DNA of 64,000 nucleotides from the NCBI RefSeq assembly GCF_031755915.1, contig NC_083387.1, positions 17,443,001-17,507,000 on the forward strand. Reading direction: 5' to 3'. Origin of the DNA: Ziziphus jujuba. Its lineage: Eukaryota > Streptophyta > Magnoliopsida > Rosales > Rhamnaceae. This document shows positions 13,839-26,189 of this stretch, one piece after another. A model generated the notes under the pieces. That model was not told where the DNA came from, did not search any database, and saw nothing but the letters and a program-made list of their open reading frames with translations. Made by a program: the position numbers and the translations under genes. Position 1 is the stretch's first letter; the number at the start of each line of letters is the position of its first letter.

Positions 13839-16472
13839 CTCTTAAGTATATACATAATCACTATATATATATTATGATTATGATGACCAATGGGGAAAGT
13901 CCATGAACCAGTCCAATAATATTTTCATTAAAGATTCTATTTAATTTACCTAAAGAAGAAACCATAAATCGAAGCAAACCCCCTAAAATAATGTAACGCA
14001 AAGAGAAATAGCTCATTTGTCTGCATTATCTTTTGATCATGCACGTGTGCATTGTATATAAACACATACGCTGTCGGAACATATTAGAATCACCAGTGCA
14101 TTGATAAATAAGTCAACAAAACACACTTTTCTTTTTTGCTGAGAATAAACATAGGAAACTTCAAACTAATAATTTTGTTTTGGTAGTTATTAGAACTTGG
14201 TTTTGAGTCAAAGTCAAATGTTGGTCCTAAACTCAGTCAAATGCATAAAAATTAGAGAAGTATGTTATTTAATATTATTGGTGACAATCACCATTTTATA
14301 CTATCAATTTTAAGTGAAATATTTGATTTTATTATCTTTTATTCTAAAACTTAAAAATAGATCTGATAAAATATCACACGACACGAACCTGTACAATAAT
14401 TTAAGATTTTGAATTGACGATATCGTATTGGATTTATATAGTGTTATCCAATAAAATTCAATAAATTAACTGGTTTTAAATGATGAAACACGATAAATAC
14501 ATAAACCCATTATGAAGCGGTACTTTTGTAATTAGGTAGGCTTTTACAATATCAAAAAGCCTTAGTTTATCATTATAAACATGTATGAGTATTTTTTAAT
14601 TAATTTTTTTAAATAAAAAAAAGTGTATTTGTAAAATTTTAAAAATATATATATATATATATATATAATTTGAATTTTAAAATTTGTATATATTTTTAAC
14701 GGATTAATAAGTTGAATAATTCATTGTATGATAATTTAATGAGTCATATTCGAATTAACTAAAATTCATATAAATTCGATTGGACATAAATATGATTTAA
14801 CAAGATATATTATCAAATCTATTTAAAAATTAAATTTTTAATAATAATTATTTAAATTATTATTTGATATGCAGATTTTGTTGATAAATATTTATCAATA
14901 ATAACAAATTTTAGGAAGAATCAGATTTTAGATACGGATATCATTGTGGGTGGGCCGTGGGCTACTGTTTTCTGACTTAGCTGGAATTGGAGACTTCTGT
15001 CCTTTCACGGTTTTTTGGTGGATTGTTGGGTGAGACACACTAAACAGGTCTTAATCAAAGTGCATCGTTTTTAATTTAAAATTTTTGTTGGAATTAAAGT
15101 GTTTTTGATGTATTTCAGGGGAAGATAACATGTCAGATTCAGGAATAAAAATATTTTTTTAATTTTATTTTTCAGAAAAGAGAAAAATGTTTAGGAGTTA
15201 TTATGAAAGATAAGAGGCCCTGATGTAATAAATTGAACAAAACAAAAAATTATTTTATAGAATTTTATTTAAAATAATAAAAAAGCCCACTTAGGTACTA
15301 AAGATTTGTCCAGTTGAGATTGGCCCTTATGCCCAAAAAGAGCTCGGCCCAATATAAGTGGGCTTGATTGTAGATCAGCCTGCTTCTGGAATGAGCCCAT
15401 CTGGGCCTATTTCTTTATTTGGGCCCATTCATTTATTATTATTATTTTTTGCGCACGGTACGGAGGTGAGGGGATTTGGACTTGTGCTTGAACTGTCCCC
15501 TCGGTATTTTTTTTATATTTTTTTTGCTAGAAGCCCACTTATGCTTACTTATGTGTTTTCTACAAACTTCATAAAAACTTGGGAAGTTCTGCAATTTTTT
15601 TTCTTTCTTTCTTTTTTTTTTTTTTTTTTTTTTGAGTCCTTAAAAATTTTGAATGATGTTTTGAATTTTTTTGGAAAAATATTTTTTTAAGCATTTAAAA
15701 TTCTTATGGAATCTCTAAAATATTTTTTGAGACTTCGAAAAGTATTTATGGAATTTCAAAAAAATTTTATAAAGCTTATTGAATAATTTTAGAGCCTCCA
15801 TAATTTTTTCACTTTTGAAGCTTTTCAAATTTTTATGAAGCTTTTTTTTTTTTTTTTGGAATTTCTTTTTTCTTTTTGGGGATATGTAAATTTTTTTTTT
15901 TCTAGATTTTTCAAAAAATTTTGGGGCTTTAAAGCAGCCCCTAAAGTTTAGTCTATTCTAGCTTAATCCCTTAGATTTTATGAAATTCATCTGCAGCCCA
16001 TGTTGTTAATAATTTTAAATTAAAGTTAATGGTCAAAGGGTATATTTGGAAAAACAAAACATATAAAGTTATGGTATTGGAAAAAACGTGTAACACAAAG
16101 AAAATATTTAAAATATTGTCGAGATAATATAGTCAATCTATTCTTGTTGTGCTTAAATGTCCAAATGTACATAAAATATTATACGAAGATGTTCGATTGA
16201 GGAAGAAGTTCAAGGGATTATACTTGTAGAATTAAGGGATGGAGGAAAAAAGTTCATACACATAATAAAGTTTTTCTTTTTTATTTTTATTTTTAAAGGA
16301 TAAGCATGTTAAGTGAAACATGAAGAGTTGCAGCAGTGAAAGCAGAGTATCTGGGTTGAGAGTAGAATATCTGTCTGTGTCTGGTGAATGTGGAGTATGT
16401 TAAGAGAAACGTGAAGAATTGTATGTGGTAAAATGCAAATTTTTTTAGCAATCATAGTTATAGGTTTCTATA
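13839..16472. other. AT-rich intergenic region
   Basis: No convincing gene. It holds (TA)n at about 14647-14668, pyrimidine and poly-T runs at 15590-15640 and 15840-15900, and short degenerate repeat-like text around 14360-14800. The ORF at 15358-15690 runs through poly-T and is not credible. Confidence 0.6.
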
Positions 16473-17240
16473 TGTTGTGGAAATCAGAGAAAGCAAGAAT
16501 GAAAAATATCAAACATAGAAACAATTTTAGCAAGGTTCGGCCAAAGAATTGCCTACATCCTCGTGCTCAGGTCCTGAGCTCCTGCTTTTACTACAAAATA
16601 AGAAATTCACAAGCTTAATAGATTCTACAATGGTGAATCACATAGAGAACACCCAAACCACCCGTAAGCCTTTATACACCGTTACACAGCTCACTCACAA
16701 TGTTTTCACAAAGAAACATCAATTTACTTTACAGAACCTCTCGAAGAATTGAAACAATAAAGAAAGATTTGAACTTTTTTCTCTCTAACCCTGAAAAACC
16801 AGCTTTTGTATATCTTCGTAACTCTGCAATCTTTTTCGATGATGATGAAGATGAAGACAATTTATATAACTGTTTTTGAGCTGACGTGGAGAGAATTGCT
16901 GGTGTGGACCAATAGGCTTCAACCTTTCTCACAACCAACATAACAACCTTACACATTATGCATGTGATTCTGTTAAGCTGTAAACCTGCCTAATGCTAAA
17001 ACGTCACCGTCCTACTTAAGCCACTCAAGCATGTCAAAACGCTATCGTTCCACTTAAGTTGCTTAATCTCAAAAGACGCTGTCATTTCTCTCTTTTCTTT
17101 CCTTGACTTTGAGCACATGTTCAAATGGCTGAAGTATAACATGTTCAAATGGCTGAAGTATAACAAAACTTCACAATTCCTCAGCCTATATATAGCAGAA
17201 ACACTAACAACCTTCCGTGCATTCTCTACCTTGTGCAACA
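16473..17240 (-). repeat. 3' LTR of the copia element (complete)
   Basis: On the element strand it runs TGTTG...CAACA, a perfect 5-bp terminal inverted repeat, 768 bp long. CTATATATAGG (about 17185-17195) is a likely LTR TATA box. A tandem duplication of about 24 bp (CATGTTCAAATGGCTGAAGT repeat, 17115-17163) is absent from the other LTR. Confidence 0.8.
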
Positions 17241-17258
17241 TTAACCTACCCCAACTCC
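17241..17258 (-). other. Polypurine tract of the copia element
   Basis: On the minus strand GGAGTTGGGGTAGGTTAA directly precedes the LTR start TGTTGC. This position defines the true LTR boundary. Confidence 0.7.
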
Positions 17259-18638
17259 GAGCAAGGTTTTACATGAATTAAACCTGTTCAAAGGTAGGAC
17301 TTTAGTGCCTATATCTATGGGATTAAGCTCAGTTGGTATTTTTTCTAACATAAATTCTTTCCTCTCCACCATATCACGAATAAAGTGATACTTAATCTGA
17401 ATATGTTTAGACCTCTCATGGAACATAGGATTTTTGCAGAGATGTATAGCTCTTTGGCTGTCAGAATAGATCACAATTGTCTTATCTAATACCCCCAGTT
17501 CCACGAGTAGCCCTTTGATCCAAATAGCCTCCTGTGTAGAATCTGTCACAATCATTTATTTAGATTCAGTAGTTGATAAAGCCACCACTGCTTGTAAATG
17601 TGACTTCCAGCTTACACAGTTGCCACAAACAGTAAATGCATAAGCAGAAATTGATTTTCTCTTGTCTTGATCCCCAGCATAGTTTGCATCTATATAACCA
17701 AGCAGCTCAACTCCATTTTGACTACTTTTAAACAACAATCCTTCATACATAGTATTCTTTAAGTATCTTATGAGCCACTTCACAGCATCCCAATGGCTTC
17801 TTCCAGGATTTGACATAAACCTACTGAGCACACTTATAGCATGTGCTAAATCTGGTTTTGTGCTAATCATTAAATACATAATAGACCCTATAGCACTTGA
17901 ATAAGGTACATTATTCATATCTTCTTTTTCCTTTTCAGTGCTTGGACATTGATCTATGGGTAATTTGTAATGTCCACCTAAGGGAACACTAGCAAGCCTT
18001 GCTTCACTCATATTAAACTTGGATATCACTTTCTGAATATATGAAGTCTGCTGAAGCTTCATTTTCTTATTCCTTCTGTCTCTCACAATAGTTACTCCTA
18101 AAATCTTCTTAGCCTGCCCCAATTCTTTCATATCAAACTTAGAACTGAGCAATTGTTTCACAGAATCAATGACCTTCCCATTTGGTCCTGCTAATAGCAT
18201 GTCATCTACATAGAGAAAAGTAGATGTACAACATGTGCACTCATTACAGGCAAAACCAGCTTTTAACACAAAAGTGTCAAACCTTCTACACCAATGCCTT
18301 GAGGATTGTTTCAAACCATAGAGTGACTTCCTTAAGAAGCATACAAGCTCTCCATCCTTTCTAGTGGCTTCATATCCCTGTGGCTGCTTCATACAAATGG
18401 TTTCTTCCAAATCTCCATGAAGGAAAGTAGTTTTAACATCTAACTGATCTAATTCCCAATCATAATGTGTAACAAGAGAAAGCATGATTCGAATGGTAGT
18501 ATACTTAACCACAGGTGAGAAAATTTCATTGTAATCTACACCCTCAACCTGTGTGAACCCCTTTGTTACCAACCTTGGCTTAAACCTCACTGGATCAGTC
18601 TTTGTCAGCCTTCCTTTACTTTGTAGATCCATTTGCAA
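17241..18638 (-). pseudogene. Copia reverse transcriptase and RNase H
   Basis: The frame 18638-17556 holds RT motifs LDVKTTFLHGDLEE, SLYGLKQSSRHW and the catalytic YVDD (residues about 143-146). The connection and start of RNase H follow (YIDANYAGDQD, SISAY). In the usual STTESEY motif the Glu codon is AAA and the Tyr codon is TAA, so the frame stops at 17556 and resumes in the same frame to 17241 (SDSQRAIHLCKNP, HERSKHIQIKYHFIRD). The ATG at 18638 is internal: upstream the GCKW-type motif is in another frame, so a frameshift lies near 18630. Not functional. Confidence 0.9.
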
Positions 18639-18639
18639 T

Positions 18640-19429
18640 CCTCAATTCTTTGATTTGAAGGAGCTAAAACCAAATCCTAAGTATGATTGTCATGCAATGC
18701 CTTCATTTCTTCATCCATGGCCTATTTCCATTTCCTTGCCATTGTAGATTTCATAGCTTCTTTATAATATTTAGGTTCATTATCTGAAAAACTTTGAAAA
18801 CAAACCAAAGCATAGGCAATAAAATCAGCATAGTTGTATTTTCTACTTGGTATCACTTTCCTTTTAGCTTTATCTCGAGTCAACAGATATCCAAAAGAAG
18901 CAATTGTTTTTTATGGTGAAATAGTCTGTTGCTTTTCATTTTCATCATCTAAATTTGACTTTGTATGTACTAATATTCCTTCATGTTGAACTTCAGGTTC
19001 TTTCTCCTTTAAGGCACCTTCTTCTTGATGATCTGATGTATCTACTCCAGGTGCACGTAACTCTACCTGTCTTGTCCCCATTTGTTGCTCACCATCAACA
19101 CCTGTAATGTTAGTAATCTTGCAAGGCATAACATTCTCATTAAAAACAACATCCCTGCTTATAATAACTTTAAAACCTTTGGTCTCTCTCACCCAAAGTT
19201 TGTAACCCTTGACATCTTGAGGATACCCTAAGAAAACACACTTTAAACTAAGTTTCCCTTTTTACTGGTGTGCATATGCTGCATAGCCTAAAACTTTCAA
19301 GTTACCATAGTTAGGTAACTTCCCTGACCAAATAAACTCAAGTGTCTCAAAGTTCAAAATAGCAGAGGGAGACAAATTGACAAGGTGCATAGCAGTCAGC
19401 ATTGGTTCACCCCAAAACAACTTTGGTAA
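18640..19429 (-). pseudogene. Copia integrase C-terminal and linker region
   Basis: The frame 19192-18911 reads RETKGFKVIISRDVVFNE, the typical end of copia integrase, followed by an acidic Glu/Gln-rich linker before RT. Several stops interrupt 18640-18910 and 19195-19429. Confidence 0.75.
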
Positions 19430-20331
19430 GCCTTGTCTAACAAAGTTCTATTCATTCTCTCAGCAACCCCATTTTGCTGAGGAGTATGTTTCACTGTTCT
19501 ATGTCTTAAATACCTTGAGTTTTGCAAAAGTTATCAAATTCCATATTACAAAACTCAAGTCCATTGTCAGTTCTTAAAGCCTTCACAGACCTGTTGGCTT
19601 GATTCTCAACCAACAACTTCCACTCCTTAAACTTACTGAGAGCCTCATCTTTTGACTTCAGTAATAGTAACCACACTTTCCTAGAATTATCATCGATTAT
19701 GGACATAAAGTATCTATTTCCACTATGAGTGGAAACTTTTGTAGGACCCCAGAGATCAACATGGACATAGTCAAGCACAGACTTAGCTCTATTTGTGCTT
19801 AATTTAAAACTAAGTTTGTGTTGTTTACCTAAAATGCAATTTTAATAGAAATCTAGTTTGTTTATCTGGTCCTTACCAAACACATTCTGCTTATGCAAAT
19901 AGTACAAGCCCCTTTCACTTATATGCCCCAATCTATTATGCCATAACATGGTATTATCAACAGGAGTATGAACAGAAGCATTGCAAGAATTAAAAATAGC
20001 TTCACCAAGTAAAACATATAAACCATTTTTCTTAACACCTTTTAATGCAACAAAAGAACCTTTTGATATTTTCATTTTTCCATTCTCAGTTTTAGAAGTA
20101 GAATCAGCATTATCAAGCATACCAAGAGAAATTAAATTTCCCCTTAAACCAGGAACATATCTTATAGAATTTAAGGTTCTAATAGTGCCATCATACAATT
20201 TGAATTGTACATTACCAATTCCAACTACTTTGCAAGAGTGATCATCTCCTAAAAGAACTTATCCTCCCTCATAATCTTTATAAGACAAAAACATCAAGGA
20301 TTGGACACATATGGAATGAATATCCCGAGTG
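19430..20331 (-). pseudogene. Copia protease, pre-integrase and integrase core
   Basis: Around 20331-20300 the aspartic protease motif, normally LDSG, reads LHSG (CAC at 20329-20331), so the catalytic Asp is lost. After a stop, the gag-pre-integrase segment (20198-19842) shows LWHNRLGHISERGL. Its first zinc Cys appears as Tyr, followed by a stop at 19842. The integrase core (19778-19506) has DLWGP and RTDNG. The segment with the last acidic residue (PQQNGVAERMNRT, about 19490-19440) is in another frame after a stop. Confidence 0.85.
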
Positions 20332-20454
20332 TAGAACTCATTCAGTCTTGTTTTGTTCAATATCAGCAACAAGAACCTCACCAGATTCTTCATTAGATGA
20401 AACAAGAGCAAGATCACCACTTTCATGGTTCTTACTTTTGTCATCTTTCTTTTT

Positions 20455-21180
20455 CTTATAACAAACTCTCATTATGTGACCTTCTTTCTTACAATAATAA
20501 CATTTCTAACCTTTAGTTCTAGACTTAGATCTAGAATGGTCACGACTCTTGCCTTTAGTGTCAGCATTTCCTAGGGTTCTGGTTTGACTTCTACCATGGG
20601 CACTAAGCCCTTCACCCTTTGACTCAGACTTCATCTCTATGTCCCTAGACCTTAAAGAACTAACTACCATATCCAAGGACAGAGAATCACGACCATACTT
20701 TATGGCATTCTTGACATCTCTATATGATTCAGATAAAGAATTCAACAGAATTACTGCATTATGCTCATCACTAAAAGTAACTTTACAATTAGCAAGATCC
20801 AGTATTATTCGATTAAACATGTCAAAATTAGTGTCTAAGTCTTTAGAAGTGTCCATTTTAAAATCAAAAAACTGTTCAAGTAACAAAATACGATCTGGAA
20901 GAGACCTTACCAGATAAAGTTGCTCTAGTTTGTCCCACATTTAAGAGGTTGTTGTTACCTCATCTACCTTCTTGAGAACACTATTAGAGAGATGGAGAAT
21001 AATGGTACTAAAAGCAATCTCATCAATTTCCACCTTCTTGTCCTCTAGAAGATTTGCTGGAAACGATCCGTCTATGGCTCTAGCAACCTTCATTTGAACA
21101 AGAACTGCCCTCATCTTCTTCCTCCACAATAGGAAATCTCCTTTGCCATTGAAGATCTCCACCTCTATCTTCGAAACCAT
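20455..21180 (-). pseudogene. Copia gag with CCHC zinc knuckle
   Basis: It begins at the ATG at 21180 (VEIFNGKGDFLLWRKKM), typical of copia gag. A TAA stop falls at 20941 and the same frame resumes at WDKLEQLYL, with LLNSLSESY further on. After a TAG near 20506 comes the zinc knuckle CYYCKKEGHIMRVC (C-X2-C-X4-H-X4-C), which binds RNA in active elements. Confidence 0.88.
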
Positions 21181-21255
21181 TGATGACTATCCAAGAAGCC
21201 TAAGATTCCGACAGTAGAATCTTTCTAAGAACACTCAAAGGAACCAAGAAAAACA

Positions 21256-21268
21256 GGCTTTGATACCA
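21256..21268 (-). other. Primer-binding site (tRNA-iMet type)
   Basis: TGGTATCAAAGCC on the minus strand, two bases inside the 5' LTR. It matches the common plant copia PBS TGGTATCAGAGCC with one change. Confidence 0.8.
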
Positions 21269-21270
21269 CT

Positions 21271-21958
21271 TGTTGTGGAAATCAGAGAAAGCAAGAATGA
21301 AAAATATCAAACACATAAACAATTTTAGCGAGGTTTGGCCAAAGAATTGCCTACGTCCTCATGCTCAGGTCCTAAGCTTCTGCTTTTACTATGAAATGAG
21401 GAATTCACAAGCTTAACAGATTCTACAATGGTGAATCACACAGAGAACACCCAAACTAACCCGTAAGCCCTTTTACGCCTTCACACAGCTCACTCACAAT
21501 GTTTTCATAAAGAAACATCAATTTACTTTACAGAAACTCTCGAAGAATTGAAACAGTAAAGAAAGATCTGAACTTTTTTCTCTCTAACCCTGAAAAACCA
21601 GCTTTTGTATATCTTCGTAACTCTGCAATCTTGTTCTACAAAGATGAAGAAGAAGATAGTTTATATAACTGTTTTTGAGCTGACATGGAGAGAATTGTTG
21701 GCGTGGACCAATAGCCTTCGACTTTTCTTAGAACCAACATAACAACCTTACATGTTATGCATGTGATTTTGTTAAGCTGTAAACTTGCCTAACACCAAAA
21801 CATCACCATCCTACTTAAGCCACTCAAGCATGTCAAAACGCTATCATTCCATTTAAGTTGCTTAAGCTCGAAAAACGCTATCATTTCTCTCTTTTCTTTC
21901 ATTGACTTTGAGCACATGTTCGAATGTTTGAAGTATAATAAAACTTCACAATTCCTCA
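21271..21958 (-). repeat. 5' LTR of the copia element (truncated)
   Basis: Collinear with the 3' LTR from ...CCACAACA outward, but homology ends at 21958, just before the TATA box seen in the other LTR. The promoter region is therefore missing. Confidence 0.8.
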
Positions 21959-22584
21959 ACTCTTGAGGATTAATTCTTCACACTATCCAATTGCTTCCTT
22001 TCTCTAATTCCATCTCACCTCTAGCTAATAAGTTCTTCCTTCCTCAATTGCACAAGAGCTTGAGGTGTTTGGTGGGGAAGATGTTTTTGCCACAACATCA
22101 AGTTGAGTCACTCCCTTGCATTTGGAAAATGCAAACAATTACTCAATTAAAATCATAATATATGTAATGCATCTCACAGTATTCGAGAAGAAATCAATTA
22201 CTGTTTCCTCAATTGTATATATCCAAGAGACACGGTTGAATTCTGTTGTTTGATGGCTGGCCCCCTTCTGTCTTAACACTTTATTAAACCTGGACATATC
22301 TTTTCTGAACCCCTAAATTGAAGCAATATAACACAATATGCTCAACATATTCTTTTATCATAATGAAATTGAAAATGCACTCCTGCTTTAACCCAAAGAT
22401 GGAACTTTGTTGGACTGTACTCAAAGGCTAAACCCCTTTCAAAAAAGAACTTTGCCATCGATGTACTAGCTTGATTTCGGAAAACAAACTTGGCTCATGA
22501 ATCTTTGTGATTGACCAAGAAGGCAATGAATGCTGCAACAACAACGAATCACATGGTATCAGATTCTTTATGTTTTTTTTTTTG

Positions 22585-22627
<43 letters not shown>

Positions 22628-23278
22628 CTATATTTATACCTGCACAGAGTTTACAAGTTCATGGTCATACAAATCCAACACTTTGTCACAGGACAAGGAC
22701 TAAAACACATAAATGTAATATCTTGATATATTTCTGTTACATAAGAATCAGGCAAATTGCACCTAATCGGAGATCAACCAAAATGAACATACCCTTTGAT
22801 TATCTTTCGCATTCACAGTCTTACATATGCTCACAAGAAAACAAAAATTTATCAGCATTATAAACAAGTAACTTAACTAGTAATTAAACAATGCTAAGCT
22901 TCATCAACTTTTGGGAAAATCAATTTAAAAGGGAAAACTGGCCACCTTATTACCTAAGAATCAGACAAACTACACAGATTATCAGGCAAACTAAATAGAG
23001 TAAAGCAAAATTACTAATATTTATAATGATGGCAAGATTATTAATCAGAATTCCATCATTATAAAACAAATGACTCATGTTTACAATTGGCTTCAAGATC
23101 AACCAAAGATCCCCAACCCCATTCATAAAATTGTAGACAAAAACTGAATAAAAGACCCACCCAACGGAACACAAACATTAAGCATATATGGTTTCCACTT
23201 TCCATGTGTAAAGGAACCAAGCCAAAAAAAAAAGAAAAAAAAGAAAAAAAAAGAAAAAAAAATCTTTCAAGCACAATA
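21959..23278. other. Intergenic, low-complexity
   Basis: No supported gene. It contains a (TTA)n microsatellite at about 22587-22625 and purine-rich runs at 23225-23265. Short exon-like stretches with possible splice sites near 22040-22330 were not recognised. Confidence 0.55.
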
Positions 23279-23700
23279 TGTGATGACCAGTGTGGGTGAA
23301 TGCGAGGTACTGATAGGTTATCTAGTGTCCAATCCTATATTGTTCAGGTGTAGATTAGGGGATGATTTCAATATAATAATAGTTACTCTATAATGCTGAG
23401 ACATTTTTAAGGGGTCGACTTCAGGGTTTAAAAAAAAAAACTTCGAATTTAAATGTGCTCAGGCGACAGCAATCCTAGGATGGGTGATCTCCTTGGAATC
23501 TTTGAACAAAAATTTCATACCGAGTGGGGTGGATAAATTGAGAACAATATTGACAAAGAGTGACAAGTCCACTAGTGGAGAGGGGTGTTACAAATGTTAT
23601 CAAGGCCTGTACCTGGTTGAAAGTGTGCCAGCGAGGACACTATTTAGAGCGGTTGGTTCAGGGTTTGTAAGAACTTCGAAATTAAGCATGCTTAGATAAG
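23279..23700 (+). mobile_element. Cassandra-like TRIM fragment (one LTR plus internal start)
   Basis: An LTR of about 314 bp starts TGTGATGACC and ends GGTGTTACA at 23592, with a 5S rRNA-like core. A PBS-like TGTTATCAAGGCC follows, then GTGTGCCAGCGAGGACAC, also found in the TRIM array at 33.6-35.0 kb. From about 23650 a partial second 5S-like segment suggests a truncated downstream LTR. Cassandra elements are non-coding TRIMs with 5S sequence in their LTRs. Confidence 0.65.
23440..23502 (+). other. 5S rRNA-like segment inside the Cassandra LTR
   Basis: It shows a degenerate version of the 5S 3' half, including CCTAGGATGGGTGATCTCC; plant 5S has CTAGGATGGGTGACCTCC. It is a retrotransposon-borne remnant, not a standard 5S gene. 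Confidence 0.65.
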
Positions 23701-24696
23701 AGCAACCCGAAATTAAGCATACAATTTCTTTTTTTATTTTATTATTTATTTTTTGATTCGAAAGACATGAGCTCAAATTTGTAAGTGATCACTACAACTC
23801 AAACCATGCTTCAAAAAAGCATGAGTAGCCCTGTTTCTAACTCAAAACCATGGACTTTAATTTGTTGTATAGCTTTTACTTAATTTATCAAAATTTTTTC
23901 CATGGGCCTCTATAATTGAGTAATGTTTACTTTTTGAAACGTGAAACCAAGGGTGTTGTAAGTAGCTCAACCTCAATTGAATTGAATGTTATTTCAGTTA
24001 GCTCAACCCTATTCGAACAATATTATCATTCAAGTTTTAAGCCTATACAGTGTATATTTACCAATTTCGCAACCATATTGGAAGTTGGATCTATATATAG
24101 CTCACTAATTGCTCCAATATTGCTAAGGACGTGGGATGGTTAATTGGGTAAAGTGAAATCAATCTTAATCTTATGGAGTGAAGTTAAGCCATATATTAGT
24201 AACTCCTAATCCAAAAACTTGGTTGTATAACCCTTTGTTTGGTATTGTAGGTAATCTGTTTTTCTTTTTTATTCAAGAGATTAAACATACATAAATACAT
24301 AATACTATTATGACAAAAAAAAATGTTTGTCATAATTAATAAGCCTTAATTTATAAATTGTTTGAAATGGTTTTCAGTTTAGTAATTTTTTTTTTTAAAA
24401 CTTCGTTGTGAGAAGAAAAACCTAACTATATCATATGAAACATAAACATATCCTATTCAACAAAGGTAACAACCTAATTCGGAGGGGGGGGGGGGATTAA
24501 CGTCATTCAAACGATAACAAAAACTAGGCAACGTTGTTAGTTGATTATGAAGTCCAGCAACCCCGTCAAGCTGGGACAACTTTCACTATAGCAGTTGGTC
24601 AATTAAAGGTAACAAACAGAAACATACTGATTAGGACACACGGAAATGGACTTTGCGAAGACCAAAGATATATATATATATATATATATCCTTTAG
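23701..24696. other. Intergenic
   Basis: No supported gene. There is a G12 run near 24484-24495 and (TA)n at 24668-24689, adjacent to the Helitron start. Confidence 0.5.
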
Positions 24697-25276
24697 TCTA
24701 TACTATAAGCGAGAAGGGCTCCTAAGTTTTGGTCATGTTTTACTGTTCAAAATGGTTCCAAAACGACTACTTTTCGTGCGTTTTGGCTTTTCTTTTCCTT
24801 GTTTTTTACTTTTTTTTTTTTACAATTTCATTTATCCAAATCTATCCTTTTTTTGTTTCATTCTACAATAGTATGCCAAGGATAAAATAGATATTTCATT
24901 TCTATTAAATACAAAGTTTCTAATCGATGACTTTGAAATTACACTGACATGGCATAGCTTCTCATATACTTAAACTTATGGCATCTCAGTAGCACACATC
25001 ACACAAGACAGCAACTAAAAGCTGCTTTTTTTCTTCTTTTTTTTTTTTAACATGAACTAATAAATTATATATATATATTTATTTATTTATTTAAATTTTG
25101 GTATTACAATATGCTTTCATTATTTTTTCATAAAATTGATATTTCTCTATTAAAATTGTGTTAATTGGAATAAACTTTTGTTTTTGGTAAATTAAAAAAA
25201 TGCTTTTTAATTTTGATTTATTCCTCTATAATATTAGCAATGTAATTTTAAAAATTAAATACAATATATGTTAAGT

Positions 25277-25317
<41 letters not shown>

Positions 25318-26189
25318 AAGCAGTTTTGGCAGCAAGAACAAAAAAAAAAAATTAATAAAAAAATATTTAAATTTTGGTATTACATATGCTTTCATTATTT
25401 TCTCATAAAATTGGTATTTCTCTTCTAAAATTGTATTAATTGAAATGATCTTTTGTTTTGGTAAATTAAAAAAAATGCTTTTTAATTTTGATTTATTCCT
25501 CTATAATATTAGCAATGTAATTTTAAAAATTAAATGCAATATATTTTAAGCAAAAAATAAATAAATAAATATTTTGAAGCACTTTTGGCAGTACGAACAA
25601 AAAATAACAAAATAAAAAATAGGTTTTCGATGTTTTCTGAAAAATCATTGCCAAAAAGAAAAAAACCAACTCTTTTTAATAAAAGCGTTAGCTATTATAA
25701 ACACTTTTAGGGATATTTTTTTAAAAAGATATTAGTTATTGTAAACATTTTTAGCGATATTTTTTTAAAAAAACATCGTTAAAAACCTATACATAATAGC
25801 CGATGTTTTTACATAAAAAAAGTCAGATTTTTTCCTTTTTCAAAGACTAAATTCCAAAATTCATCGCTAAAAATTTATTTTTTATTTTTTATTTTTTTAT
25901 TTTTAGTTCTTGCTGCCAAAACAAGAACAAATTGAAGATCTAAGAAGAGAAAAAGAGTTAGCAGTGGACAAATGAAAAAAAGGGATAAGATATGATTATT
26001 TTCAGATAAATTATCACATTTAGTTATTTATTTATTTTGATATCTATTTGCAAATATTATGGATTTTTATTATAAATGATCTATTTTGAAAATAATAATT
26101 ATAATAATTAGTACAAAACAATCTATGATTAATAACACTAACATTATTACATATCAATACACGTGCAAAACACGTGGGCCAAACCTAGT
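24697..26189 (+). mobile_element. Probable non-autonomous Helitron
   Basis: The right end has the Helitron signature: a short hairpin of two CACGTG arms (26160-26165 and 26171-26176, loop CAAAA), then CTAGT ending at 26189. The left end begins TCTATACTATAAGCGAGAAG at 24697, resembling plant Helitron 5' ends that start with TC and an AT-rich stretch. There are no terminal inverted repeats, Rep/helicase or other ORF. The exact 5' base is uncertain by about 10 bp. Confidence 0.5.
25093..25605 (+). repeat. Tandem duplication, about 276-bp period
   Basis: AAATTTTGGTATTACA...TTTTGAAGCANTTTTGGCAG occurs twice, starting at 25093 and 25369. The first copy is expanded by (TA)n. A 17-bp inverted partner (GTTCTTGCTGCCAAAAC) lies at about 25905-25922. 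Confidence 0.8.

Larger units (their letters stand above)
16473..21958 (-). mobile_element. Defective Ty1-copia LTR retrotransposon
   Basis: Minus-strand element with two LTRs, tRNA-iMet primer-binding site, gag with zinc knuckle, protease, pre-integrase, integrase, reverse transcriptase and RNase H in copia order (integrase before RT), then a purine tract. Every coding segment carries stops or frameshifts. The right-hand (5') LTR lacks about 57 bp of its outer end. No matching 5-bp target duplication is visible (CTATA on the left, ACTCT on the right), which fits loss of that end. Confidence 0.92.

Noticed and set aside
15358..15690. 110-codon ORF
   Set aside because: Runs through a long poly-T tract; no domain and no promoter.
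22040..22330. Exon-like stretches on the minus strand next to the copia element
   Set aside because: Possible splice sites but no recognisable protein and frequent stops in all frames.
23440..23502. A working 5S rRNA gene
   Set aside because: Only a degenerate 3' half is present, inside an LTR-like unit with a PBS after it.
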